Shown here: positions 12,328 through 25,634 of the stretch, in pieces
Position numbering within the stretch: position 1 is the stretch's first letter
Layout: every line of letters starts with the position of its first letter
Assembly (NCBI GenBank): GCA_034766995.1
Contig: CM068315.1
Location: 48,746,662-48,810,661 of the forward strand
Reading direction: 5' to 3'
DNA from: Acanthacorydalis orientalis
Taxonomy: Eukaryota; Arthropoda; Insecta; Megaloptera; Corydalidae
Length of the DNA: 64,000 bases
Notes under the pieces: model-generated
The model's database searches: none
What the model was told of the DNA's origin: nothing
What the model saw: only the letters and a program-made list of their open reading frames with translations
Made by a program: the position numbers and the translations under genes

Positions 12328-12949
12328 GAGTACAAATTAATTTTGTACCTTTTTTATAGAAAATGAATGTTTGTGGAAAAATGAAAAACATTTTAGTCCT
12401 CAAAATATCTAAAATTAGTTACAAATTATGTTATTTTAATATCCATTCATATGAAAAAATATTAATCATAGATTTAATTGAGATCCAAATTTTCATGTCT
12501 TTTTTTGGATAATAAATGTTGATTTATATTAAATTAAATATATTTGGATAAAAACGTTAACTTACTTGTAAGTTGAAAACGATATTCAAATATATTTAAG
12601 AGGAATATCTAAAGATTTTGATTACATTTGTTTCGTATGCTTTTTTTTTTAAAAAAAATACAAATTCTAATGAGTGCTTGATTTAGATATTATTTTATTT
12701 GTGTATTTCTGTATGTTTTTAATATACTTTGATTTATAAATCATTCGCAACGAATAATTTAATCGAAAAAAATATTATTTTTATATTTTCTCCTATTTCG
12801 TTGTATTTAATATTTATACATCGACCAACATTTTACGATGAAAATCTTTTTAAAAGTTTTTTTTTTTTACGATATTTTAACAAACATTAATCATAATAAA
12901 CGAAAATAGAATATAAAAATAAATATGTTGACATTTCTGTTGTCAGAGA

Positions 12950-13270
12950 CAGGTTGAAGACGCCCATGTGCCGCCTAAAGGTACCGCTTCTGCGTAGGAC
13001 GAAGACATATTTGTGTACTAGTGACGCTCTGTTGTCGATGATACGTGCATATGAATACATAACACGGATTCAATGTCATCAAATTCGAGATCCACTTATT
13101 TGATGTGTCCGTCGCGTCGTGTCGTAAAGTTTCAATAAGAGCGAAGATGCTCTCGACGTAACTTCTTGTCTGTTTCGTTGACCGAACGATTTTCGTTCAA
13201 GTTTTGAAATTTTTACCGTTTTTCAACGCACTTGGTGCTTTTTTTACACGTTGCGGAAATGTATAAAGGA
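12950..13270. other. GC-richer island, function unknown
   Basis: About 320 bp with many CpG dinucleotides (for example GTCGCGTCGTGTCGT near 13110) lies between very AT-rich flanks. No open frame longer than a few dozen codons and no recognised motif is visible. It could be an untranslated first exon, promoter-proximal DNA, a non-coding RNA or an old unrecognised repeat. Confidence 0.35.
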
Positions 13271-13350
13271 ACCGATCTGTTGATATATCACATAAAACGA
13301 GTATATAGTATATATATTTCTTTTATGCTCCTATATAAATATAAAATAAG

Positions 13351-13396
<46 letters not shown>

Positions 13397-14463
13397 CTAA
13401 GAAGTATATTGTAATTTTATTTTTGCTTTTGTGAACATTCATTTTTTTCATAATATTGTTTAATTTACGTTTAATATTCAAAGAAATAACTGTTTAACTA
13501 ATTGCCAAGAACAAAATGAAAGAAAAAAGGAAGAATAAAATGAAAAGAAGAAAATTCATCACAATGAAAAGTGAAAAGAAACTATAATATAAATTTGGAA
13601 AAACATATTTTTGTGAATGATTAGAAATATTAAAACTGTATGATTGATTGACAATTAATTTATTCAATACCTGGAATTTACAATTTATAAAATAAATTGC
13701 AAACCCGTTAGTAACAAAATCACAAAAATGTAATTATTTATAATCATAAAGATGATATTCTAAAATAAGCATCGGAAAAACTAATAAAAAATAATTAAAA
13801 ATCGTTTATTGATTGCAAAGATCAAAGATTTTTTTATTCGTATTTACCGTGTTTGATGAATGTTTCATGATAATTACTTTTAATTATAATTTATATAATT
13901 AAAGTAAGTAAAAACTAAATGAAAATACTATTTAATTAAAATAAATTGGTTTGAAATATGTGAATTGAAAGAAGATTGTGGCGAATATCAAATAATTCAA
14001 ATACTAATTAAGTTCTTTCTTTTTTCTTTGAAACTAAACTTCTAACGTTCACTAATTGAATACTTTGTACATGGGATTATTTTTTTTCTTACCAATTATA
14101 GAACAATATTTGAAAGAATTTCTAATTGGCATCAGTGTACTTGTTCTGTAGAACATATAGTGTGTTTTTTTCGTGTTTCTGTTTCTGTATTACAATCCCA
14201 CTTGCACACTCCGACTAAAAACTTTTAGTTTTATCATTGGCACGTGATGAAGCTTTAACTGACGTAATTTCAAAACAACTATTATAAAAAGTAAACATTA
14301 AATTTAACTACTCAAACTTTTTATTTTTATTACACTAAGAATTTACTTGCTACGTTTTTAAAGTATTTTATATTTTTTCCTGTTTTCATCTGTGTGAATT
14401 TTCTTTAATTAAATAATAATTTCTCGGTTCAATTATAGTACTTCAACATTTAACACAACACAA

Positions 14464-14504
<41 letters not shown>

Positions 14505-14634
14505 TACTGAAATATTTAATATAATTATTAAATAATTGAATTATAATATAAAATTTTGATTATAGAAAAATAGTTCACGCAGAACCATAAATTCGACTTT
14601 TTTTATACATGAACTGAATATTGTGTATTTATCG

Positions 14635-14640
<6 letters not shown>

Positions 14641-14691
<51 letters not shown>
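14641..14691. repeat. (TA)n microsatellite
   Basis: About 25 uninterrupted TA units. Confidence 0.95.
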
Positions 14692-14694
<3 letters not shown>

Positions 14695-15246
14695 TATATG
14701 TATGTTATAATTCATTCAAAAACGTTTATATGAAAAAATATTTAATTAGATATAATGTTAAAATTAACATTTGTTGTATATAAATATAATATATATTGTG
14801 CATTCTGGGTCTCTTTATTGGTTTATTCTGCAATATGCGTAGTAAAGTAAGGAAATGAATAATGTAACAGAAATGTATGTAGTTAACTAAATTGTCGTCG
14901 GTACAGTTAAACATCAAATAGAAAATTTTATGTTTTCTTTCTTTTTTGCAAAAGATACTATTCAGTTTCTTAGATTTAATTTTCTCAAATAATGAATTGA
15001 TGTATTTAAAATTGTAGTTCATGAAAAAGGTAAAATGAACATAATAAATTATATAGTCAGATATTAAATATGAAACAGGAAATGTTTCAGAATAATTTTA
15101 TATAATTATAAGAATATTTTTTTATTCCTTTTGATGAAATATTATTTGTGATTAATAACTGTGATTTTTCTTATATTACACAACATTTGAAAAAGTTAAT
15201 AAAAACTAGTCAAATTTAATTATGGAATTGACCCCCTTTTATAAAA

Positions 15247-15288
<42 letters not shown>

Positions 15289-15396
15289 CACTCATATATG
15301 TTTACATTCGTTTGATTGAATATAAAATCATAATCAAATATAAACTTTAACATCTTCTTTATTGAATGAACAAAGTGTATTGTTTTATAAAAATGT

Positions 15397-15403
<7 letters not shown>

Positions 15404-15469
<66 letters not shown>
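15404..15469. repeat. (TA)n microsatellite, long
   Basis: About 33 uninterrupted TA units, among the longest arrays in the window. Confidence 0.95.
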
Positions 15470-15474
<5 letters not shown>

Positions 15475-15584
15475 ATACATTTAACTGTTTGAAAGAGTGA
15501 AATAGGATATTTTAGAGTACAAATTTGCATTTACTTTTACTGCATGTATTTCTGACTATATCGTATATCAGAAGATGAAATATT

Positions 15585-15638
<54 letters not shown>

Positions 15639-15963
15639 TGAAGATATGTAAAATATTTGTTTCTTTTCGATATTTTACTGGTCTGAAATGTGAGCAGTAT
15701 GATTGGAATGAAACGAAATGTTTCGTAAATTGTTTATTTATTGTTCTACATTGCTATATAATTTATTTATTTCTGTATTTGAATTATTTACCACTGTAAA
15801 TGTACATTACATTTCTTTTCATATATATATATATACATATAATATAAGACAATTATAAAAAAATATATATCCAATTCTATTGAAACTTCCTTTCAGACAC
15901 TTTTCTCTTTAAAACACTTAATTGAAAGTGAATTAATTCATAATAAATGATTAAAATAAATTA

Positions 15964-15999
<36 letters not shown>

Positions 16000-16681
16000 G
16001 TCTGCCTGTTTGTGTAAAATTTGTTCATATGTGCTTTTAATGTTCTTCTATCATATTATATTGCAAATGTGATATCTTAAGTGAGACGGATGTATAGAAA
16101 ATATTCTTTGTATAACTATTTTGTTTGTCAGTTCGGGGTGCGGAGGTCTTAATCGCTAATCAATAATAGAGCTTTTTGTTTTCCAACTGGATGAAGTAAA
16201 GTTTTTGGTTTGTCTCGGCGAAGTCTTAATTGAAAATAAATTTATGTAATAAGATTTTGAAGATTTTCTTATGAAACATTTTGTATAAATATATATATAT
16301 ATATATATCCTTTGATAAGGTCAATAATATAATATACAACAATATTAATTTTGTAAGGATTTTACACTTTATTTTATATAATTTTATTTATCAACAGAGT
16401 TTAAAAAAATATGTATGTATTAGGAAAGTGTATTAATGTTTTTATGAAATTATTTTTTTGTTTTTTGGTATAATTAGCAAATGTTTAATATAAATATCTA
16501 TTATATGTTTAATAAGATACATTATATATTATTTCAAATATAAATTGTGTTATGTATAAAGTAGTCTTCATATTTATCTTTTATTAAATAGTTTGTTAAT
16601 GTTTGTTGATTAAGAGAATATTTCTTAAAGACCAGAATATGAAAAATATTGAGATAATATTTGTCTTTAGCTTACGTAAAG

Positions 16682-16719
16682 TTAATATATGTATATATAT
16701 ATATATATACATATATTAA
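16682..16719. repeat. 38-bp palindrome with TTAATATATG arms
   Basis: TTAATATATG at 16682 is mirrored by CATATATTAA ending at 16719, and the whole stretch is self-complementary. It begins a patch of compound TA palindromes that extends to about 16762. Confidence 0.8.
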
Positions 16720-17608
16720 TAAATATATATATATACATATATTTATAAATATATATATATATGTTATAAAGTATATTTCTTTAAAGATATTAAATAAATA
16801 ACCTCTATCAACTCTGAACAATTTTTTTTTGTTATAATAAAATGCTTTTAAGAGTTCTATAAAATTGGTTGGAATACATGTGGTTGCAAGGAATTAAGTT
16901 TAAATAGCATATTTATTTTTTATTAGGTAATTACAATTTTTTATCAGTTCAATACTGTTGTTATCTTAAAATTGGCATTATTAACATTTACATTATAAAT
17001 ATATAGTGTTTTCAAATTATTGCATTTTATTCTAGAACAGTTAGAATTTAGATTCTAAATAGAAAATAGAAATTAGATTTAGTTTTTTTTTTATACTTTT
17101 AAGAGTTTCTTGGGCTGTGAAAATTGTTATAGGATTGATATTCCACATTTATTTAGTAGGTGTGAAATGGAATAAAGATAGTAATTAAATTATATTTTTG
17201 TTCATATTGTATTTTTATTCTTAAATAAAAACGTAAGGCATTTTTTAAAAAAATATCAATAACACACGAATTTATTAACAACAAATATTCATAATATAAT
17301 GGCATTCAGTAGATAAAAGTAAATCAGCATGCTGACCGTAAATGGTCGTATGAAAATTTGAGCAGATTACAAAATATGTATCCTGATATTTTGCAAGAGC
17401 TTCTGTTATATTTATTTGAGATCGAATAAGTTCGTCATTTTGGAACATTTATGAGTTTGAAATTCTTTAAATGACAATTTTCCACATTTTCATATACCTG
17501 CATGATAAAATATTTTATACTGAAATAAGATTAATATTGTTTATTCTTTTCTTGACTGAAACTTTTTCTGTAATGTAGATTGAAATTAAGAACATTTTCT
17601 TCTTTTCA

Positions 17609-17655
<47 letters not shown>

Positions 17656-18229
17656 TAAAAATGAAATATAGTAAATTAACATAAATGTTCATTTAATTTG
17701 ATTATATAACAAGAATTAACTGTATTGAAATGTACAGCGTTCATAACTAAATTAGACTAAATTGACTGTTCATAATTATAATTAATTTGATGTATTTAGT
17801 GCAAGTGTATATAAATCTTGTCAATCTAACAAAGATTATATCATGTAATTAAGATAATCATGAGAAGACTGGTTATTAAATTGACAAGTTAGACATCTGG
17901 CGTGAATTAATTAATTTTTAATATCTTTGTTAGTTAATAATTTAAAATGGCGTTGAATGAAAAAAAAAATTTTTTTTATTACATTTTATGAGCACAGTAT
18001 AATTGCAGTCATTGTATTTCAGTTGGTAATATAATAAATGATAATGTGATTCATTAGATAAAGAATAAATAAATATAGAATCATGATAAAGTCGTATTAT
18101 ATTAATATTTAAATTTTATATGAAAAATTTATAAATCATTAACACAATGTAGTAGTAATTTAAGAAAAAAACATTATTTTGAATCAAAGAGATATTAAGG
18201 AAACTGGTAGAATCGATAATATACAAGGG

Positions 18230-18510
18230 GTAATTAAGATAGTGCGATGTGCTTTTTACGAGCCTGTTTTGTGGCTAGCACTGTGGCTGTAATCGCCTAT
18301 CGATTAGATAATTAAAAGCTCGCTTAGTTTAGGTAAAACGAACTTTTCGTTAATCTAGAGTTTGATGCAAATTTACGGAAGGTTTTTGCGAGTTGTGCGG
18401 TGGTTTGCGCACAAATTTAGTTTGTAGTTGATCATGCGATACAACCAATTTGAATTAGAAATGGAACCAGCCCATGTTACGTAGTGTTTACGACAAACTT
18501 CAATATTCTC
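18230..18510. other. GC-richer island, function unknown
   Basis: About 280 bp stands out from AT-rich neighbours (for example TTGCGAGTTGTGCGGTGGT near 18388). No convincing open frame, repeat ends or RNA-gene motifs are visible. Candidate conserved non-coding element or old repeat. Confidence 0.25.
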
Positions 18511-19525
18511 TTAGCCGATTTACAAATATACATACATAAACATATAAATATATACGTATATATATATATATGATTGTGAAACAGTAATACATTTTGTGTT
18601 TTGATGTGTATTGTTGTTAGATCCGCATTTATTTCTCACAATTTTTTCTTCTATTATTTTAAATTCATTATTGATTGAGTTCAGATAAATGTCTATTCTA
18701 ATATTTTTTTTCAATTTAGTTATATTAATTTTACATGTAGTTCATTAATATTATTATTGCTCCAAAACAATTTTTTTTGATATATACAACATATATATAT
18801 ATATATATATATAATGTTTATATTTTACATTATGATGAAATAATATTAAGTTGTATATAATATTAGTGTATAATCAGATTAATAAACAAAACCATTATAT
18901 ATATATATATACATATAGTTCTGATTTAATACTGCTCCAAATAATGGAGAACAATGTCAGGTGTCTCTTAATGACAATATTGAGTTTCACCTTTAATTAA
19001 TCTCTACGAATAATTCTCAAGTGGGTTTCTGTTTAACTACGTTTTCAAAGTCCATGTGTATTTTAAAAGCTATATATGGAGAACGATCGATCGCACCGGC
19101 CATAAATTGCTGGATCGATTCTCGAAATATATTTTCACCTCAATAAGTATGTCAACACAGAAAACATGTTAATATACAGGTTCGCATGAACGAATTGTTG
19201 AAAGTGCTAGATTTTTGATTTTATGTGTACACTTTCTGTATTCAATAAAAATATTATTCAAATTAAGAGAACAGAACAGAATAAAAAGGGAATGTTTTGA
19301 AAATACGAAATGAAATTCATACACTTGATACTAAATAATAAACAGAAATGATGTAAAAGATATACTGAAATATAAGTAGAATTTATTTGTTTGCATTATG
19401 GTTTGAAAATAATGGTGAGAAATTTAATATTAATCATATAAATATATTTTATACTGTTATTGGATACTTTATAATTATACTTCAATTCTGAATTGTATAT
19501 ATATATATATATATTTATTATATAA

Positions 19526-19568
<43 letters not shown>

Positions 19569-20017
19569 AATTTAATAATTATGAAAAAAGATTTTTAAAA
19601 TAATTTGATTATAATTTATTTTAATTTAAAAATGTGTAATCAAAAATATATAGCGGAAATAGTAAAAAAATATTTTAAATTTCAAGCATATTCATATAAC
19701 AACAATTCCAACACTGTTACTGGTATAATAATTTCACCAAATTTTAGAATTTCTTATGTAGATAATTCTTTTGTAAGTAATTTATGTATCACAGTAAAAA
19801 TTGAAAATATTTTCTTATACCGAAGAGTTTTTTTTAATCAGAACAAAATTTCATACCAGTCATACGTACCTAATGGATGACTTTTGTAATTAGTTTTTAA
19901 TAATTAAATATATTAAATAATCATTATTAATTGTTATATTTTATGATATTATTTCTTATCGGTTTCTGAAGTAAAGGTCGTTTTTAATATTTATTATAAT
20001 AATTTTATATTAAGTAT

Positions 20018-20054
20018 TTTGGAATAATATTAACATTGTTAATATTATTCCAAA
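20018..20054. repeat. Perfect 18-bp inverted repeat, 1-base spacer
   Basis: The arm TTTGGAATAATATTAACA (20018-20035) and its exact reverse complement (20037-20054) are separated by a single T. Such a compact perfect fold-back could form a hairpin in RNA or a cruciform in DNA. Confidence 0.9.
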
Positions 20055-20059
20055 CAATA

Positions 20060-20100
<41 letters not shown>

Positions 20101-20480
20101 TATATGTATGCATATATTGAGATTGTAAAATTGACAATCTATTTATAGAAAACCCATTAGTTTTTAAAATTACTTTCATACGGTACGATATTAAATCAAT
20201 CAATTTACGACAGTTTTTAAATTTATTTATGAAACATATTTCGACGGTATTAATGATCACATTATATTATTAATTGATAAATGATGATATATTGCTTTGA
20301 GAACTACTTTTTTTATTACGTTAGTATTTATATATACACGCACGCATGCACACACACAACACACACACATTTATATATTAATTACTTACATGAAATCTTA
20401 ATGACAAATTTTCAATGATCGAATATTAACATTTGAGTATTATGAATTTAAATATTGAAAATTTCAAATAAATGCTATAT

Positions 20481-20521
<41 letters not shown>

Positions 20522-20562
20522 AACATATATGTACTCACACATATCATACAGACACATACGCA

Positions 20563-20609
<47 letters not shown>

Positions 20610-21617
20610 GGTGGTTGCATTGAAAACTGCTGTTCACGTGTAGATGGCTCTAGGTGCGTATGCTGTGGGCTGTGACACATGTCTGTTATGTCATTTTGAA
20701 GTGTGAACATTTCCCACTAAAATTCAGTTATCAGATGCCATCTTTGTTTACACAAGTGCTTTTCTATATCCGAATTTAAATGGAACGCGGTAAGTTGTTT
20801 TTCCTATGTGTACTTATTCTATTGGAAACAGTATGTGGAGGTTATTTTAGACAATTCAAAAGTGGTGATTGCGATGTTCAAGACATACAACGGCCAGGAA
20901 AATCGAAAAAGTTTGTACAACTGAAAGTTTTATGGGAAGAAAATACTGCTCAACCACTCAAATAATTGGCTTAAAAGCTCAAAGTCATTAAATCAACCAT
21001 ATCAAGACGTTTACAAGCCATGGGAAAGATCCAGAAAGAAGGGAGATGTCTACCACATAAATTGACTGAAAATCCTATTGTTAATCGTTCAAATACCTCG
21101 ATTTATTTGCTTGCAAGGCATAAAAAGAAAAGTTTCTTGTAACGTATCGTGACCGGAGATGAAAAAGAGATCTATTTTGACAACCCGAAATGCAAGAAGT
21201 CATCGATTGATCTTGGCCAACCATCAACGTCGACGCCAAAGTGAAACATCCACGGTCACAAAGTAACGCTCTCTATTTGGCGGGATATGGAGGGTGTTGT
21301 GTATTATGAACTGTTGAAACCGAAGGAAACAATCACCGGCGAACGTTATCGATAACAATTGGAGCGTTTGAATGATAATTTGATACAAAAACGACCAATC
21401 AATTGCATCAAATCGCCGAAAAGTGATTCTCTTCCATGATAACGCTTGGTTGAAAAGACAGACCATTCTTTCATCGCGGAATTCAACTTCTTCCAGAAAA
21501 GTGGGAAAAAGTCATAGCTTCCGAGGGCAAATACTTTGATTAATGTGTTCATATATTTTGTTATTGAGATAAATGCTCAAAAAATATAAAAAAACAGCGG
21601 ATTTCAATGCAATCTTT
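20610..21617 (+). mobile_element. Mariner element relic, mauritiana-type
   Basis: The left end (GGTGGTTGCATTGAAAACTG from 20610, after TA at 20608-20609) matches the reverse complement of the right end (AAAAGATTGCATTGAAATCC, ending 21617, followed by TA). The copy is about 1.0 kb, shorter than a full mariner. It sits against a TA array on the left and close to another on the right. The same left end and 5' region recur at 45108-45360. The subfamily label comes from the transposase motifs described in the next entry. Confidence 0.85.
20780..21545 (+). pseudogene. Mariner transposase remnant, mauritiana-type
   Basis: The first part (20780-20965) is frameshifted but contains FKSGDCDVQDIQRPGKSKKF, equivalent to the helix-turn-helix end of mauritiana-type transposases. 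Around 21150 RIVTGD(E)K and YFDNPKCKKS mark the first catalytic aspartate. Next come GQPSTSTP, GVVYYELLKPKETITGERYR (21290-21350) and a reduced copy of the segment around the second aspartate. Near 21500 KSGKKS-LPRANTLI corresponds to the C-terminal tail, so the third aspartate block has been deleted. Multiple stops confirm a dead gene. Confidence 0.85.
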
Positions 21618-21626
21618 TAATGTATG

Positions 21627-21661
<35 letters not shown>

Positions 21662-21967
21662 TGGAAAGAATCAAAAATAACGAAAATGTATATATTCCAT
21701 AAATGTATAGAAATATAGAGAATTATAATTAAAATACGTATACGTGTAAATTATTGTAATATTCTTTTAAAATATCAATGTACTTACGAGTATGTCTTAA
21801 ACGTTCTGGTTACTTTGATCGTTTTGTATAAAAATTAAAATTATATTATTGTAATTTAAAAACGTTGAAATTAGTAGGTATTGGTTTATTTCATGTGTAT
21901 AGTATTTAAAGATAAAAATATTTTTCATAATATTATGTATGTATATACACACCACACACACATATAA

Positions 21968-22023
<56 letters not shown>

Positions 22024-23624
22024 GTATAAATGCGTATTACATGATATCTTCGAATAATATTGCGAAACTCGATTAACTTTGTAATATATATATAGCATAT
22101 GATTTCGGCAAGTGAACACTTTTCCCGTATCGGGAAATGATTTCAGAGATGAAATGAACTTAACTTGATATAACTGTGACAGGTCTACAGAACTTTCGTT
22201 TTCCATACGTCACAGCAACGAGACATGACGCAATGGTCAAACAACACTCGATGGAGAGTGACCTGGGGCCGCAGTGTGCCACTATATCAACAAATCAATG
22301 TTAAAAGTTCAACATGGATTTCCCTATAGGTTTAACGCGTCCGAATGGAGATTGCGTTTCATTCCTGTCTGAAACGAGTGTAACATCCATTACTGAAACC
22401 AGTACTGGATTAAGAATAAAATGTCAGTAATGAATGACAATGACAAAGTAATAATATCAAATTCAATGTTCATTTGTTAGTATAAAATACATTGATTTTA
22501 TACATTTTATAAACTCATGAGATTTATTTATTTATTTATACACACACATACATATATATATAAATATATATACAGTCTGTCCAGGGTGTGTTTTGATTTA
22601 AAAACATACTGTGGGATTGATTTAAAAAAAAACCTGTAACGCCGCCTTTTGTTGAGTAAGTTTTTTTTCGACTCAAAATTTTAAATAATAATAAAACAAG
22701 TTCATAATATATTTGACTGTGTGATTCAAGTCCTTAAATAGAGACTAATGTTCCATAAACATATATATTTGTTACAATATTTCTCATTTGAAAATATTTG
22801 CATTGTATACAATTTTGTATTATTTCGTTCAATTATTATTTTTCCGAATGGGCGCGCGGTACAATAATTACTACTCGAATTGGAAAATAAATACCTGGAA
22901 TATTTGTTTTAGAACGGTAATTCATACGTTTAAAATTTTTATCAATAACGTCAGCTTTATTCACGCGGATGACACTTTCTCCTCCCTCTTTCTCATTCTG
23001 AATCCGCGCCTGCCAATATCCCGGTCATGTTGTGTTCGACTGTGGAAATGGAATACGGTATTAGGCAATGCGTCGGATCCATTAAGAGAGACGCGCCAGT
23101 CAGCGATCCGAGTGTAAAGTTAGATTTATTCAGCGTAGTGTCGCCGCCATCGTTCTCTCTAATATTCCAGATTCATACGGAACACACACCGACGCGAAAT
23201 GAGAATGCCACCTAAGATTGATGTGGTAGTTTTGACTAATGCACGTGTGGTTTAACAGTCGATGTTAACGCGGTTTGTACTATTACCCACCGTTTTTTCA
23301 TTTCAGACGTAAATAATTAGCCTATTGTGCGTTTTTTGTACATTTTATACAAGTCTATTTAAGCTGTTTTTTTTTCACATTTCGTTTTAGAAATGATTAC
23401 AGAGAAGAAATCGAAATCAGTTTAATAATGTAATTACCTGTAATAAATTATATATTATAGAATAATAATAAATTATAGAAATTCGACAAAAAAATATTTT
23501 TGTTATTGTATTGAATGTGGATTATTTTGTGAAGTTCTTGTGAAAATAATTTCTTTTAAATAAATTCCAATTTAAAATGAAAAATAAACTAATTTACTCA
23601 AAAATCATTAAAGTAAACAAAACA

Positions 23625-23671
<47 letters not shown>

Positions 23672-25470
23672 GTTAAAGATATCCATAAATATATTTTTTA
23701 GGCTAATAAAAGTTTAAATATAAAAAAATAATTTTTAAGTATCCTAATCTAAGTTATAACATTATAAAATAGTATTGAAAGAAAGCATATACGCGGGAAA
23801 AAGACAATCAGTTATAACAAACTAAAAATCAGGTTAAAACTAACCAGTTACATTGCATAAATCTAGTTTGAGCTATAAAAAATATAAACCTAAAAAAATT
23901 ACACGCTTTATCTTGATTCTTTTTAAGAAAATTGTTTTAAACGAATTAAATTAAGCTGTTATTTACTAGTTCAAATTTGTTATTTAAATTGATTAGATAT
24001 TGGAAATTATATATAGTTCACTCTATAAATTGACGATATTTGTAAAATATTTAAAAATCAGTAGCCTCGCTATACAATGAAAGAGATGAAATTACTAATA
24101 GATGTTTGTATTTAATATTTAAAATATTTTTTTTTTATAAATTACATTAGAAAATGGAAACTGGACGATGTATAAACAGAAAAATATAACGTTTATAAAA
24201 TAATAAAACAATTTTAAAAACCTAACGGCAAATAAATAATAAAACGAAAATAATGTTTTGCATAGAACTGCATACTGCATATATGTATAAATATAATCAG
24301 ATGTGTATTTAATTCGATGAATATATGAATAATAATGAATTCTATTTGATGTTAATTTGATATAATTATTGACTTTTATAATTCGCATATGTCGTATTAA
24401 TTTTAACATTTGTATTAAATATAAAAAAATAGATAATATTAAAATAAATAATAAAATACATTGAACATTTTCACGAAGAAATAAACTTAAATTGAAATAT
24501 GTTTCCAAAAATTTCTTAATTATTTTCTAACAGATTTTATGTACGGACTTGTTAAAAACTATATTAGCAAGTTTGTTGCAAATGAAAGAAAAATCCTTGT
24601 ACAAGTATCTCGATGTAAGTTTTTATTGAGAAATCTTGAAACTTTTCTAATTAAAAACATGCAATAACTTGATGATTTATGTGACTTTTATTGAGTAGGA
24701 AGTTTAAAATGATTTCTTCATCGGTAAATTTTTCAGATTTTACTCACGAGGCCCATAAAGTTAAATCTTAAATAAATAGCAACGTCAATGGAAAAGTATG
24801 AAGTTGTGTTAAACGGCTATAAAGATAGAGATTAGCGAGACATTTTGGATTTTATGATACTTATTTATATGATATATTATTCAGTTATATTTATTTATTT
24901 TTTTAAAAAATAAAGAATAATCCGAAAAAGTATGTGAAATAATTGAGAAATGTATTTTTTTTATAAACCAGAGGGCTCTGCCTCCTATTCACTATGCTCG
25001 CCGACCCCCAGAGGGGTCTCACCACTCGCTTCGTCCGCTTTCGTTAAGTGTTAACAATTTTTAAATAAAAAATGGAAAACAAAATAAATATATTCTGTAA
25101 TAAAATATATTTTTTAATTTTAAATGAAGCCGTGAAAATAATGAAACTGAAAAGAAAAATTATTGTAACTTATTATACAATTATTCTAGAACTTCTGTGT
25201 ACACGATATTTATAACTGATTTGTGTTCTTTTGTACACTGAAACTTGATACTCTGCTTAGAAGCATATGGAGAAACTAACATACAACTGGCCATTCCTGA
25301 ATACTGTTTCACTGGAGTCGCCGAACATGACAATTCGTGAAACATCGAAAATAAACGGGAATGGAAATGGTTAACGTGCTACTTGTAGAGTGTATCGGGC
25401 GAGCGGTGTGCGAGGAGGTGGTCTACATGAAAGAAATGTTGTATGAAAATTTTACGATGGAATTATTTAC

Positions 25471-25529
<59 letters not shown>
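21618..25529. other. AT-rich stretch with GC-richer patches, no gene recognised
   Basis: TA arrays lie at about 21630-21660, 21975-22022 and 23634-23668. GC-richer patches lie at 22190-22430 and 22960-23320; the latter holds CpG-rich sequence, overlapping open frames (22788-23117 and 23027-23215) that resemble nothing I know, and a possible 3' splice site (TTTTTTCATTTCAG) ending at 23306. An isolated patch at 25240-25440 is also GC-richer. The 129-codon frame at 24119-24508 is an AT-rich hydrophobic translation without support. Confidence 0.55.
24969..25045 (+). repeat. GC-rich dispersed repeat, copy 1
   Basis: CAGAGGGCTCTGCCTCCTAT (from 24969) continues through CTCGCCGACCCCCAGAGGGG. The same beginning, in inverted orientation, ends the block at 61770-61855, where the reverse complement reads CAGAGGGCTCTGCTGCCTAC followed by CACTCGACGACCCC. 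In both places the end beside CAGAGGG abuts a homopolymer T/A run. This suggests an old dispersed element; the family is not known to me. Confidence 0.65.
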
Positions 25530-25533
<4 letters not shown>

Positions 25534-25634
25534 TTGATTAAATTTAGGTTTCCGCATAAAAATATTAAAAAATATTATTTTTAATTTTGCAATTTTTTTT
25601 AATACTTCCATGTAGAACCCTAAATTGAATCCTA
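25530..25634. mobile_element. TA-flanked inverted-repeat MITE, copy 1 (105 bp)
   Basis: The element runs from TA at 25530-25531 (TAGGTTGATTAAATTTAGGT) to TA at 25633-25634. The reverse complement of its right end reads TAGGATTCAATTTAGGGTTC and then TACATGGAAGTATTAAAA, mirroring the left arm across about 40 bp. It sits at the end of a (TA)n array. The arms match the element at 26686, especially the CTTCCACATGGAAGTATTAA-type core, so both belong to one family. TA duplication suggests mobilisation by a Tc1/mariner-type transposase. It encodes nothing. Confidence 0.8.

Larger units (their letters stand above)
10617..20609. other. Long AT-rich non-coding stretch rich in TA microsatellites
   Basis: I see no host gene that can be supported, apart from the weak candidates listed separately. 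TA arrays occur at about 10950-10988, 11131-11171, 12271-12320, 13353-13395, 14471-14500, 14641-14691, 15248-15285, 15404-15469, 15592-15631, 15964-15997, 17616-17649, 18790-18813, 19532-19562, 20067-20093, 20502-20521 and 20567-20607. AC-rich runs lie at 20350-20370 and 20480-20501. Frames such as 14726-15022 and 15575-15799 are AT-rich noise or TA translations. Confidence 0.65.

Noticed and set aside
22575..22600. CAGTCTGTCCAGGGTGTGTT resembles a transposon tip
   Set aside because: No inverted partner or target duplication was found nearby.
24119..24508. 129-codon minus-strand hydrophobic frame
   Set aside because: Its composition is what random AT-rich DNA gives (Ile, Tyr, Phe, Leu), with no conserved motif or repeat context.
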